The position numbers and the translations under genes were made by a program. A DNA stretch of 64,000 bases from Lacinutrix sp. Bg11-31 (GTDB taxonomy: Bacteria; Bacteroidota; Bacteroidia; Flavobacteriales; Flavobacteriaceae): assembly GCF_002831665.1 (NCBI RefSeq), contig NZ_CP025118.1, forward strand, positions 1,674,001-1,738,000, in the 5' to 3' direction. The notes under the pieces were generated by a model. The model was not told where the DNA came from, did no database searches, and saw nothing but the letters and a program-made list of their open reading frames with translations. Shown piece after piece: positions 55,605 through 63,802 of this stretch. Every line of letters begins with the position of its first letter. Within the stretch, counting starts at the first letter, position 1.

Positions 55605-56576
55605 TTAATTTTTCACTAAAACACTTCTATAGCTTTCATCATATATTAATCCTGATTTAGCAATAGCAAAAGCTTGTTTTAATAGCTTATTACAAATTGC
55701 AATTAATGCTAATTTTTTACTCTTTCCTTTTGCAACTATTCGCTCATAAAGTTCTCGACAAGCTTTATTACATTTACATGCATTAAGGCTGCACATAAAT
55801 AATAAATTACGAAGCTTTTGATTACCCATTTTACTAATTCTTGGTCGCCCTTTTACACTACTTCCACTTTGTTTAATTACTGGTGTTAATCCTGCATAAC
55901 TACATAATTCACTTGCGCTTTTAAAGCGATCAAAACCTCCTGTTAAAACTATTAGCATAATAGATGTTTTTGGACCAATACTTGGAATCGTTTTTAAACG
56001 AGTTAATAGATCTTGATGAGTTAGGTTCACTAAGGCCAACAACTTATCCTCTAAGTTTTTTTTTTCTTTACCAAGGTATTTTAAACTGCGTTTTAAGGAT
56101 CTTACGACTGCTTTACTGGGCGCTCCCAAAACAGTTTCTCCATGCAATTTGTTTTTTATCATTGTACTTTGTTTAGTATAGATAGAAAGCGCTCGGGTAA
56201 TTTGAAAACATTCTATTTCATTCTTAGAATTACCTTGCCAAAGCTTTAATTCTACTTTCTGAGCATACTCACAAATAAGCTTAGAATCGCTCTTGTCTGT
56301 CTTGATTTTTGATAGCTTCATCTGTATAAATCGTTTAACAGATAATGGATTCTCTACAGACAATTTTATACTAGACTCTAACAAATAATATGCTAATTGA
56401 TAATGATAATAACCTGTAGCTTCCATTACACAATGACTATAAGTATTCTATAGTTTTGTAAACTTCCTAAAGCCTCCCACATTGTTTTTAAACTGATAGT
56501 AATTACCATCAGAATCGGTAACATCAAATACTAAATAACTAATGTCAATTCCAAAATATTTTATATCTTTATTCAT
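55605..56576 (-). pseudogene. IS110-family transposase broken by an amber codon
   Basis: Full length from ATG 56576 is 323 aa. The N-terminus MNKDIKYFGIDISYLVFDV carries the first Asp of the DEDD RuvC-like site; TAG at codon 43 (56450-56448) interrupts. The frame then continues unbroken with MEATGYYHYQL (the Glu), KTDKSDSKLICEYA (the two Asp), and the C-terminal Transposase_20 domain (LKTIPSIGPKTSIMLI, ELCSYAGLTPVIKQSGSSVKGR with the catalytic Ser region). Internal re-initiation at codon 51 would lose the first Asp, so the element should be inactive alone. It belongs to the island. Confidence 0.88.
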
Positions 56577-56911
56577 AAGAAAATGTTTTTTGAAAGGACA
56601 ATCTACGCGAGTTTCAACGACTTAAAAGCGAGGTCTTAAAGCCTCATAGAACTGTACGAAATCTGTGTAGAAAAGAGAGGTGATTTTCAATGTTGACGAG
56701 ATCTAAGTCTCTGCGTGTATAATAACCTTAATCCTCTCTTTTGTGCTTTCTGTTTATTTATCTAATTTAAGGATAATACAAACTTAAGACGTGTATATTT
56801 AATTGCTAGTTCTCGCCTACTTACGAAAATTCTAGCGAATTTTCTATTCGGTTTTTATTTGCTAAATTAGGTACTTAAACACGCCACTAATCATACACAA
56901 GACCGTTAAAC
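56577..56911 (-). other. IS110 upstream non-coding region, possible bridge RNA
   Basis: The region before an IS110 transposase often encodes a guide (bridge) RNA. Here AAAAGAGAGG (56671-56680) is the exact inverse of CCTCTCTTTT (56733-56742), enclosing 52 nt with an inner GAGAT-CTAAG-TCTC hairpin. A further hairpin GAAAATTC-TAGC-GAATTTTC lies to the right (about 56826-56845). The element ends cannot be set by eye. The RNA itself is inferred. Confidence 0.4.
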
Positions 56912-56974
56912 GAAACTTCAAAAAATTTAAAAATATTAATCCTGAAGAAAACTTTATACGAACTAACAGTATTA
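56912..56974 (+). repeat. direct repeat B, copy 2
   Basis: Partner of 53362-53424, starting GAAACTTCAAAAAATTTAA. It follows GACCGTTAAAC and marks the right edge of the island; the next 124 nt to cydA are AT-rich leader. Confidence 0.7.
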
Positions 56975-57098
56975 AAACTTGAGTAGAAAACATTTAAAAT
57001 AATAGCCATTAAAAACAGCAATATTAATTATTTATTTGTAATAAATGTTACATTAAGATTGCTCTGTCTGTCGTATTTTTATAGTCTAAAACAAGAGT

Positions 57099-58430
57099 AT
57101 GGAAGACATGATCTTTTACGATAGATTGCAATTCGCATTTACTATCACTTTTCACTATATATTTCCACAATTAACCATGGGATTATCGTTATTGATAGTC
57201 TATTTTAAATGGAAATACCTTAGAAATAACATTGAAAAATATAATAATGCTGCAAAATTTTTCATGAAAATTTTTGCTATCAATTTTACAATGGGTGTTG
57301 TAACAGGAATTCCTATGGAGTTTCAATTTGGCACCAATTGGGCTAAATTTTCTGAATTAACAGGTGGTATTATTGGTCAGACCCTAGCAATGGAAGGCAT
57401 GTTCTCCTTCTTTTTAGAATCTTCTTTTTTAGCGCTCTTTATATTTGGAGAAAAACTAATGGGACAAAAGCTACATTTCCTAACCGGATTTCTAGTCTTT
57501 TTAGGCTCTTGGGCAAGTGGTTGGTTTATTCTAGCAACCAACGCTTGGATGCAGCATCCTGTAGGTTACGAAATTTTAGATAATGGTAAATTTGTATTAC
57601 AAAACTTTTCGGCATTATTTACTAATCCTTGGCTTCTGCCAGCATTCTTACACAATCAATTAGCATCTGTTGTTACCTCTTCTTTTGTTGTAGCAAGTAT
57701 AGGTGCCTTTTATATTCTAAGGAATAAGCAAACCCAATACGGACAGTTATTTTTAAAAACAGGAGTAGTTTTTGGATTAGTTTCTAGTATTCTATTGGCT
57801 TTTCCAACAGGAGACTGGAATGCTAAAAATGTAGCAAAATACCAACCGGCTTCTTTTGCAGCTATGGAAGGTATTTTTGAAACCGAAGAAGCTGGTGCCG
57901 AAATTGTATTGATTGGGCAGCCAAATATGGTAGAAAAAAAGTTAGATAATAAAATTGCAGTACCTAATGTATTAAGTTTTCTAACGCATCAAGAATGGGA
58001 TAAACAAATCCCAGGAATGGATCAATTTGAAAAAGAAGAACTACCAGATAATATTCCTGCACTGTATTACTCCTATCACATAATGGTTGGTTTAGGCACT
58101 ATATTTATAGGTGTTATGGCATTAGCGCTTTTATTTTTATGGCGCAAGAAACTATACACCTCTAAAACATTACTTTGGGTTATTATGTTTTTAGTTCCGT
58201 TTCCATACATAGCAAATATTACTGGTTGGTATGTTGCAGAGTTAGGCAGACAGCCTTATTTAGTATATGGTTTATTAAGAACAAGCGATGGTATTTCTCC
58301 AACAGTTTCATCTGGTAACACCTTATTTACTTTACTTGGCTTTGTGGCTTTGTATATGCTGCTAGGTTTATTATTTCTAGTCTTAGTTGGTAAAACTATA
58401 AACCAAGGCCCTAAACCTCAAACACATTAA
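57099..58430 (+). CDS. cydA: cytochrome bd oxidase subunit I
   Basis: CydA carries haems b558, b595 and d and oxidises quinol in the inner membrane. The 443 aa protein has nine hydrophobic segments and starts MEDMIFYDRLQFAFTITFHYIFPQLTMG, shown here in part: the His of FHYIFPQ is a haem ligand. LHNQLASVVTSSFVVA and the quinol-site block GWYVAELGRQPY are present. The Q-loop is short. cydB follows after 3 nt. The enzyme supports low-oxygen respiration. Confidence 0.96.
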   Translation: MEDMIFYDRLQFAFTITFHYIFPQLTMGLSLLIVYFKWKYLRNNIEKYNNAAKFFMKIFAINFTMGVVTGIPMEFQFGTNWAKFSELTGGIIGQTLAMEGMFSFFLESSFLALFIFGEKLMGQKLHFLTGFLVFLGSWASGWFILATNAWMQHPVGYEILDNGKFVLQNFSALFTNPWLLPAFLHNQLASVVTSSFVVASIGAFYILRNKQTQYGQLFLKTGVVFGLVSSILLAFPTGDWNAKNVAKYQPASFAAMEGIFETEEAGAEIVLIGQPNMVEKKLDNKIAVPNVLSFLTHQEWDKQIPGMDQFEKEELPDNIPALYYSYHIMVGLGTIFIGVMALALLFLWRKKLYTSKTLLWVIMFLVPFPYIANITGWYVAELGRQPYLVYGLLRTSDGISPTVSSGNTLFTLLGFVALYMLLGLLFLVLVGKTINQGPKPQTH

Positions 58431-58433
58431 ATT

Positions 58434-59507
58434 ATGGAAGTATTTTGGTACATAATAATAGCTATTGTTTTAGTTATGTTTTTTATTTTAGATGGTTACG
58501 ACTTTGGAACTGGAATTATTCATTTATTCTTTGCTAAAAAAGAAGAGGATAAAGAAGTTATAGCTAAGTCTGCTGGTTTATTTTGGGATTCTAACGAAGT
58601 TTGGCTAGTAGCCGCAGGTGGTATGCTTTTTATGGCATTTCCTACATTTTATGCTTCGGTATTTAGTGGCTTTTATCTACCACTAATAATAGTATTGTGG
58701 TTAATTATCTTTAGAGCTATTGGATTAGAGTTTAGAGGACAGTTTAACTATCAAATGTGGAAAGACATTTGGGATAAATCCTTTGGAGTAGCAAGTTTAT
58801 TACTAGCCTTATTTTTTGGTATTGCTTTAGGTAATATAGTTAGAGGTGTAAATTTAGGTGGTGTAGAAAACGGAGTCTCTACTTACGAAGGTCATTACTT
58901 TTTCTTACCCTTATGGGATAGCACATTTAGCCCACTTAGTAAAACACCAGGGATTATAGATTGGTTTACAATTATTATAGGTGTAATATCTGTTGTTACA
59001 CTAGCAATACACGGTGCCAATTGGATTATTTTAAAAACCAATTCGTCTATAAACAACAAACTAAAAGGTGTTATTTTTAAACTAAATATTGCGCTTGCAA
59101 TACTTACCATTTTCTCTATAATTGTATGGTTAAAAGTAAACCCAAATGCTTTAGACAATTTTATAAATAGACCTTATTTAATAATTTTTCCTATTATATA
59201 TCTAACAGGCTTAGTTGGCTTATTTTTTATTAAAAAATTAAAAAAAGAGAGCTACGGTTTTACATTTTCAACCTTATTGGTTTTAGGTGGTATAACCTCT
59301 TCTCTAGCATCGTTATTTCCAGTAATTTTACCGTCTATTAATAACGTTAACGAGTCTTTAACCATATATAACACTTCGGCTTCGGAGTATGGTTTGTCTG
59401 TAGCCTTAAATTGGGGAATTATAGGTTTCATTCTTCTTTTTGTATACATGATTATCCAAAAAAGGTTAATGGGTGGGAAAATTGATAAAATGGATTATGG
59501 TCATTAA
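58434..59507 (+). CDS. cydB: cytochrome bd oxidase subunit II
   Basis: This 357 aa partner of CydA has eight or nine membrane helices and the family start VMFFILDGYDFGTGIIHLFF, then WDSNEVWLVAAGGMLFMAFP and RAIGLEFRGQ. It stabilises the haem-binding subunit. It is in an operon with cydA (3 nt gap) and with a small membrane protein 15 nt downstream. No cydX-like gene was recognised between them. Confidence 0.95.
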   Translation: MEVFWYIIIAIVLVMFFILDGYDFGTGIIHLFFAKKEEDKEVIAKSAGLFWDSNEVWLVAAGGMLFMAFPTFYASVFSGFYLPLIIVLWLIIFRAIGLEFRGQFNYQMWKDIWDKSFGVASLLLALFFGIALGNIVRGVNLGGVENGVSTYEGHYFFLPLWDSTFSPLSKTPGIIDWFTIIIGVISVVTLAIHGANWIILKTNSSINNKLKGVIFKLNIALAILTIFSIIVWLKVNPNALDNFINRPYLIIFPIIYLTGLVGLFFIKKLKKESYGFTFSTLLVLGGITSSLASLFPVILPSINNVNESLTIYNTSASEYGLSVALNWGIIGFILLFVYMIIQKRLMGGKIDKMDYGH

Positions 59508-59522
59508 TTTAAAGCCAATGTT

Positions 59523-59831
59523 ATGACAGATACTTTAATTTCCTTAATTAGTATTCTTATAGGTATAATTGGTGCAAATAGTGCTGGTTATGCCTTAAAA
59601 AAATATTCGTTTGGTTTAATAGGCAATACAATTGCTGGTGTTTTTGGTAGTATATTCTTAATTAAGTCTTTTGGACGCTTGGGCTTTAATCCTTTTTCTA
59701 TAATGAAGAATGAAACATTTCATAGTTGGTTATTTATTATCAACTGTATTGTTTCATTTTTAGGAGGTGCTTTAGCAATCATATTTATAAAAAAATTGAA
59801 GCATAAAATGAATAACAGTAATAAAGCTTAA
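59523..59831 (+). CDS. small three-helix membrane protein
   Basis: This 102 aa protein has three membrane helices with a glycine-rich pattern: ILIGIIGANSAGYALKKYSF, LIGNTIAGVFGSIFLIK and LGGALAIIFIKKL. This recalls the transglycosylase-associated (YeaQ/GlsB-like) small membrane proteins. It lies 15 nt after cydB and is probably cotranscribed; a role in the oxidase is possible but unsupported. Confidence 0.72.
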   Translation: MTDTLISLISILIGIIGANSAGYALKKYSFGLIGNTIAGVFGSIFLIKSFGRLGFNPFSIMKNETFHSWLFIINCIVSFLGGALAIIFIKKLKHKMNNSNKA

Positions 59832-59876
59832 ATTAGACACTTTTAAGTACCTATATAAAATCAAAACATCTTAAAC

Positions 59877-60314
59877 TTGAAAGTAGCAGATCCTGAAAAA
59901 AACTACATAGACGCCAACACTATTGAAGCTTCTGAGGAAGATTATCTATACATAAAAACGTCTCAAATACAAAATGCTGGCAATGGATTATTTACTGCAA
60001 TAGATATCTTTAAAAATGAAATAATAACGTTGTTTAAAGGAGAAATTCTCGATGCTAAAGAAGCCGAAGAAAGAGCCAAACAAAACAGCGATCGCTATTT
60101 TATAAATTTATTAGATGGTACTATTATGGACAGTATGCATACTAATTGCTTTGCAAAGTATGCCAACGATGCTATTAATAGCGATTTTAAAAAAAATGCA
60201 GAAATAACTTTAGATGCCAATGATAATGTTTGCTTAAAAGCAATTAAGAAAATTAAATCTGGTGAAGAAATATTTTGCAGCTACGGAAAACGGTATTGGA
60301 AAAAACACAGTTAA
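59877..60314 (+). CDS. SET-domain protein, predicted lysine methyltransferase
   Basis: This 145 aa protein is almost only a SET domain. The N-terminal strand IQNAGNGLFTAIDIFKNEII matches the GxG entry. NCFAKYANDAINSDF stands where eukaryotic enzymes have NHxxxPN, and GEEIFCSYGKRYW matches the C-terminal GEExxxxY. These residues bind S-adenosylmethionine and the target lysine. The start codon is TTG; no ATG fits. The substrate is unknown. Such compact bacterial SET proteins are scattered in Bacteroidota and may have spread by transfer. Confidence 0.82.
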   Translation: MKVADPEKNYIDANTIEASEEDYLYIKTSQIQNAGNGLFTAIDIFKNEIITLFKGEILDAKEAEERAKQNSDRYFINLLDGTIMDSMHTNCFAKYANDAINSDFKKNAEITLDANDNVCLKAIKKIKSGEEIFCSYGKRYWKKHS

Positions 60315-60368
60315 ATACTAATTTAATTGTCGTTAAATTTTCTTATTTTTAAGAATAAAGAATACACT

Positions 60369-60737
60369 ATGACCACAACACCTGAACACGATAAAAGAGT
60401 CTCAGAAATGAAGTTTTTTTCTGTTTATCCGCATTACGTTACCAAAGTTGAAAAAAAAGGTAGAACAATTAAAGAGTTACACACTGTAATTGAATGGCTA
60501 ACCGGTTTTAACGAAGAAAAGCTACAAGAGTTAATTGATGAGAAAGTAACTTTTAAAACCTTCTTTGAACGTGCAACATTAAACCCAAACGCAGAACTTA
60601 TTAAAGGCGTAATATGTGGTTACAGGATAGAAGATATAGAAACACCTTTAACCAAACAAGCACGTTATTTAGATAAACTAATAGAAGAGCTAGCCAGAGG
60701 ACGTAAAATGGAAAAGATTTTACGTGTTAAAAAATAA
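60369..60737 (+). CDS. DUF2200-family protein
   Basis: From ATG 60369 the protein is 122 aa; a longer frame adds 14 residues with no support. MKFFSVYPHYVTKVEKKGRT, VIEWLTGFNEEKLQELI, FFERATLNPNA and GVICGYRIEDIETPLTKQAR are the usual blocks of DUF2200. It is soluble, and its function is unknown. It forms a tight run with the two genes downstream. Confidence 0.85.
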   Translation: MTTTPEHDKRVSEMKFFSVYPHYVTKVEKKGRTIKELHTVIEWLTGFNEEKLQELIDEKVTFKTFFERATLNPNAELIKGVICGYRIEDIETPLTKQARYLDKLIEELARGRKMEKILRVKK

Positions 60738-60741
60738 ACAT

Positions 60742-61152
60742 ATGAAACCAAACATTAAAACACTACAAATTATTCACTTAGCATTATGTGCTGGTGTTAT
60801 TGTTGCCTATATTGTATTATCTAATATAAATTCTAGTGGTGATATTTTTAACACCTCAGAGGTTTCTACAGACGATTACTTATACATAGCAATACCACTA
60901 ATAGCGTTTGTTGCAAGTAACTTTATATATAAATTTTTACTTAAAAAAGCAGATAAAAATGCTACTGAAGACTTTAACTTAAGCGTATTTCAAACTGCTT
61001 CTATAGCACGTTGGGCTATTTTAGAAGGTTCTGCATTTATTATTTTAATTCTAAAACCAGAGTTTATACTTTTTGGAATATTAATTCTTATTTATTTAAT
61101 ACTCTTAAGACCAACAGAAAATCGCTTTAAGAACGCTATTAGCTTTCTATAG
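60742..61152 (+). CDS. four-helix membrane protein of unknown function
   Basis: From ATG 60742, 136 aa; a GTG 18 nt upstream, inside the previous gene, is less likely. Four hydrophobic segments include LQIIHLALCAGVIVAYIVL, YLYIAIPLIAFVASNFIY, AILEGSAFIILIL and FGILILIYLILL. It is known in flavobacteria as a small conserved membrane protein; function unknown. It follows the DUF2200 gene by 4 nt and precedes the next by 2 nt. Confidence 0.78.
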   Translation: MKPNIKTLQIIHLALCAGVIVAYIVLSNINSSGDIFNTSEVSTDDYLYIAIPLIAFVASNFIYKFLLKKADKNATEDFNLSVFQTASIARWAILEGSAFIILILKPEFILFGILILIYLILLRPTENRFKNAISFL

Positions 61153-61154
61153 AG

Positions 61155-61754
61155 ATGAAAAAAGCAAATTCGGTAGAAGGATACATAGAAAACAATACGC
61201 ATTTTAAAGAAGCCTTAGAGCTACTTCGTGAGCTAACATTATCTACTAATCTTGATGAAGACATAAAATGGTCTGCTCCAACCTATAGTTTAAACGGCAA
61301 GAACGTTTTAGGTTTAGGCGCTTTTAAAAAGCACTTTTGTATTTGGTTTTTTAATGGTGTGTTTTTAAAAGATGAACAAAACTATCTAGAAAAAGCCAAA
61401 GAAAAAACAAAAGCACTACGACAAATGCGTTTTGAAACTATAGAAGATATAAATAAACCTTTAGTTTTAACCTATATTAAAGAAGCTATTGAAAATCAAA
61501 AATTAGGTAAAGAATTAAAACCTATTCGTACCACAAAAAAAGATGTTGTAATTCCAGAACTTTTATCTGAAGAAATAAAAAACGATACTAGCTTTAAAAC
61601 TGCTTTTAATAAACTTTCTCCATCTTGCCAACGAGAATATTGTAATTATATCATTGAAGCAAAACGCGATAACACTAAAACATCAAGGTTTGAAAAAATT
61701 AAGCCAATGATATTAAAAGGAGGTGGTTTACATGATAAGTATAAAAATTGCTAG
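61155..61754 (+). CDS. DUF1801/YdeI-like protein
   Basis: This 199 aa soluble protein has an N-terminal DUF1801 domain, marked by LDEDIKWSAPTYSLNGKNVLG and HFCIWFFNGVFLKD, and a YdeI-type C-terminal helical part (AFNKLSPSCQREYCNYIIEA-like, KTSRFEKIKPMI). The family is often linked to stress in bacteria but has no proven activity. It ends the short operon. Confidence 0.85.
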   Translation: MKKANSVEGYIENNTHFKEALELLRELTLSTNLDEDIKWSAPTYSLNGKNVLGLGAFKKHFCIWFFNGVFLKDEQNYLEKAKEKTKALRQMRFETIEDINKPLVLTYIKEAIENQKLGKELKPIRTTKKDVVIPELLSEEIKNDTSFKTAFNKLSPSCQREYCNYIIEAKRDNTKTSRFEKIKPMILKGGGLHDKYKNC

Positions 61755-61805
61755 CAGAGCATAACTCCTATTATAATAAGTAAGTAAAGTATATTAAAAC
61801 AAAAC

Positions 61806-62813
61806 TTATAACGTTGTTTCGCGTAAATTAAGCGAAAAATCGATAGTCTTAACAACAGTTTCTAAAGGCTCTTTAGACTCTAAACGTTTAATTAACAACT
61901 GTACAGAAGCTTCACCAATAGCATCACTATGCTGGGTAACTGTAGACAATTTAGGACTTGTAAAAGGTAAAACATTATCATCACTAAAACCTATTATAGA
62001 TAGTTCTTTAGGTATATTATATCCTTTTTTAGTTGCTGTATTTAATGCAATAACTCCAGAAATATTATCAATAGAAATAATACCATCAATCGCTTTATTA
62101 TTTTTTAAAAATAAATTGATTTCTTTTTCTAATTCTGAAATTTTAGGAATTTTTAATTCAGTTAAATTACTATTGTAATGTTTAGCATCTTCAATGGCTT
62201 TAAAACAACCTTTTGCTCTTAATTTACCAACACTTAAACCATCTATATTATTAATTAAAAGCATGTTTTTTCTACCTTCTTTTATTAAATGCATAGTTGC
62301 GTTATAGGCTGCTTGAAAATCGTTAATAACAACTTTATCACAATCAATTGCATCTGCTACACGATCGAACATTAAAATAGGAATTTTTTGATCTAAAATA
62401 TCTTTTAAATGATCAGTTTTATTAGTGACTTGGGTTTCTTCAGAAATAGACATAATAAAACCATCTACGCTTCCGTTTGCTAGCAATTCTAAACTATTAG
62501 CTTCTTTGTCGTACAACTCGTTAGACAAACAGGTTATAATGTTATAGCCTAGTTTTGCAGATTCTTTTTCTATACCAAATAGTACTTTAGCAAAAAAGTG
62601 ATTTAAAATATCGGGAATAATGACACCTATGGTTTTTGTTTTACTATTCTTTAAATTAAGAGCGGCTCTATTGGGCTTGTAGTTATACAATTTAGCCGCC
62701 TCTTTTACACGAGAAACTGTAGCTTCTCCAATCTCGCTGCTTCCGTTTAACGCTTTGGACACAGTTGATATAGAAACGTTAAGTTTTTCGGCTAATTCTT
62801 TAAGAGTAATCAT
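61806..62813 (-). CDS. LacI-family transcriptional regulator
   Basis: This 335 aa protein has a LacI helix-turn-helix (LKELAEKLNVSISTVSKALNG, shown in part), the hinge helix YNYKPNRAALNLK, and a periplasmic-binding-protein-like sensor domain (TIGVIIPDILNHFFAKVL... IIGFSDDNVLPFTSPKLSTV). These proteins answer sugars; the controlled operon is not adjacent inside the window. The upstream gap is short and contains no recognised operator palindrome. Confidence 0.92.
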   Translation of the reverse strand: MITLKELAEKLNVSISTVSKALNGSSEIGEATVSRVKEAAKLYNYKPNRAALNLKNSKTKTIGVIIPDILNHFFAKVLFGIEKESAKLGYNIITCLSNELYDKEANSLELLANGSVDGFIMSISEETQVTNKTDHLKDILDQKIPILMFDRVADAIDCDKVVINDFQAAYNATMHLIKEGRKNMLLINNIDGLSVGKLRAKGCFKAIEDAKHYNSNLTELKIPKISELEKEINLFLKNNKAIDGIISIDNISGVIALNTATKKGYNIPKELSIIGFSDDNVLPFTSPKLSTVTQHSDAIGEASVQLLIKRLESKEPLETVVKTIDFSLNLRETTL

Positions 62814-62910
62814 AATAAAAATAAGTTATATCGTAACAAGATAATACATCGAGAAATGTAGAACAAATAGCGCTCCCTTTTTTATGTAAAATAGTAAAAC
62901 AGTTTTAAAC

Positions 62911-62938
62911 AAAAAACCTCAAGCGTTAACTTGAGGTT
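62911..62938 (-). terminator. terminator after yajC
   Basis: AACCTCAAG-CGTTAA-CTTGAGGTT; on the minus strand it runs into a U-tract. Confidence 0.88.
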
Positions 62939-62962
62939 CTTAAATATGTAATTAAAATAGAA

Positions 62963-63256
62963 TTACTTTTTTATTTTTGCTGGTGCATTTAATGCTCTAC
63001 TGCTTTCCATAGAAATTGCAGCACGATCGAACTTTAATTTTCCAGACATAGTTTCTATAATGCAACTACTATCTTTCTCATTAAGCTCTGCAATTTTACC
63101 ATGCATACCGCTTTTAGTAACTACTTTATCACCACGTTTTAACTCTGACGCGAATTTTTTTTCATTTTTAGCACGTTTCATCTGTGGTGCTATCATAAAG
63201 AAATATACTACAGCAAACATTGCTACTATTGGTAGCATACTCATAAGATCACCCAT
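62963..63256 (-). CDS. yajC: Sec translocase accessory subunit YajC
   Basis: This 97 aa protein has one N-terminal membrane helix (LPIVAMFAVVYFFMIAPQMKR) and a small cytoplasmic domain (LKRGDKVVTKSGMHGKIAEL). YajC associates with SecDF and the translocon. Its start overlaps the stop of the DUF1573 gene by one base (TAATG), and nusB lies upstream, the standard flavobacterial order. Confidence 0.96.
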   Translation of the reverse strand: MGDLMSMLPIVAMFAVVYFFMIAPQMKRAKNEKKFASELKRGDKVVTKSGMHGKIAELNEKDSSCIIETMSGKLKFDRAAISMESSRALNAPAKIKK

Positions 63257-63747
63257 TATTTAATAACTGGAGATAATGGAGTTGCTTTAGCTGGTGCGTT
63301 AGGATCTGGCTTAATAAAAGCAGAAATCTTAACTACTTCTCTACCTTTTTCCGTATTTGCAGTTACTGTAATAGCTTTAGAAATTTTGTTGTTTCCTTTA
63401 CCATTAAATTTAACTGTAAACTTACCTTCTGCTCCAGGAGCTAAAGGCTCTCTAGACCAATCTTTAGGAATAGTACAACCACAAGAACTCTTTACATCTG
63501 TAATTACTAAAGGAGTTTCTCCTGTGTTTTTGTATGAAAATACAGTTTCAACTGGAGTACCATTAATAATTTCACCAAAATCGTGTTCTGATTTATCGAA
63601 CTCAATTACTGGAAATTTAGATGCTGCTTCGTCTCTAACTGCTGCTGCTGCAACCTTTGTGTCGTCTACAGCTTTTGTTGCGTCTTCTTTACATGAAGTT
63701 AATGCTATCATGCATACTGCGCTAAATAATAATACTACTTTTTTCAT
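63256..63747 (-). CDS. DUF1573 lipoprotein
   Basis: This 163 aa lipoprotein (lipobox MIALTSC) contains an Ig-like DUF1573 domain with the family pattern FDKSEHDFGEIINGTPVE, FSYKNTGETPLVI and SSCGCTIPKDW. The domain resembles the ASH/HYDIN fold. Its role in the envelope is unknown. It is cotranscribed with yajC downstream. Confidence 0.9.
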   Translation of the reverse strand: MKKVVLLFSAVCMIALTSCKEDATKAVDDTKVAAAAVRDEAASKFPVIEFDKSEHDFGEIINGTPVETVFSYKNTGETPLVITDVKSSCGCTIPKDWSREPLAPGAEGKFTVKFNGKGNNKISKAITVTANTEKGREVVKISAFIKPDPNAPAKATPLSPVIK

Positions 63748-63802
63748 AATTTAATTTTTTAATATTTTGGTAATTCGATGCAAAAATAACAATATTTTTG
63801 AA

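Noticed and set aside
55384..55605. 73 aa frame downstream of the IS110 transposase
   Set aside because: It lies antisense to a fragment that reads better as the end of another gene on the plus strand; hydrophobic by AT-richness.
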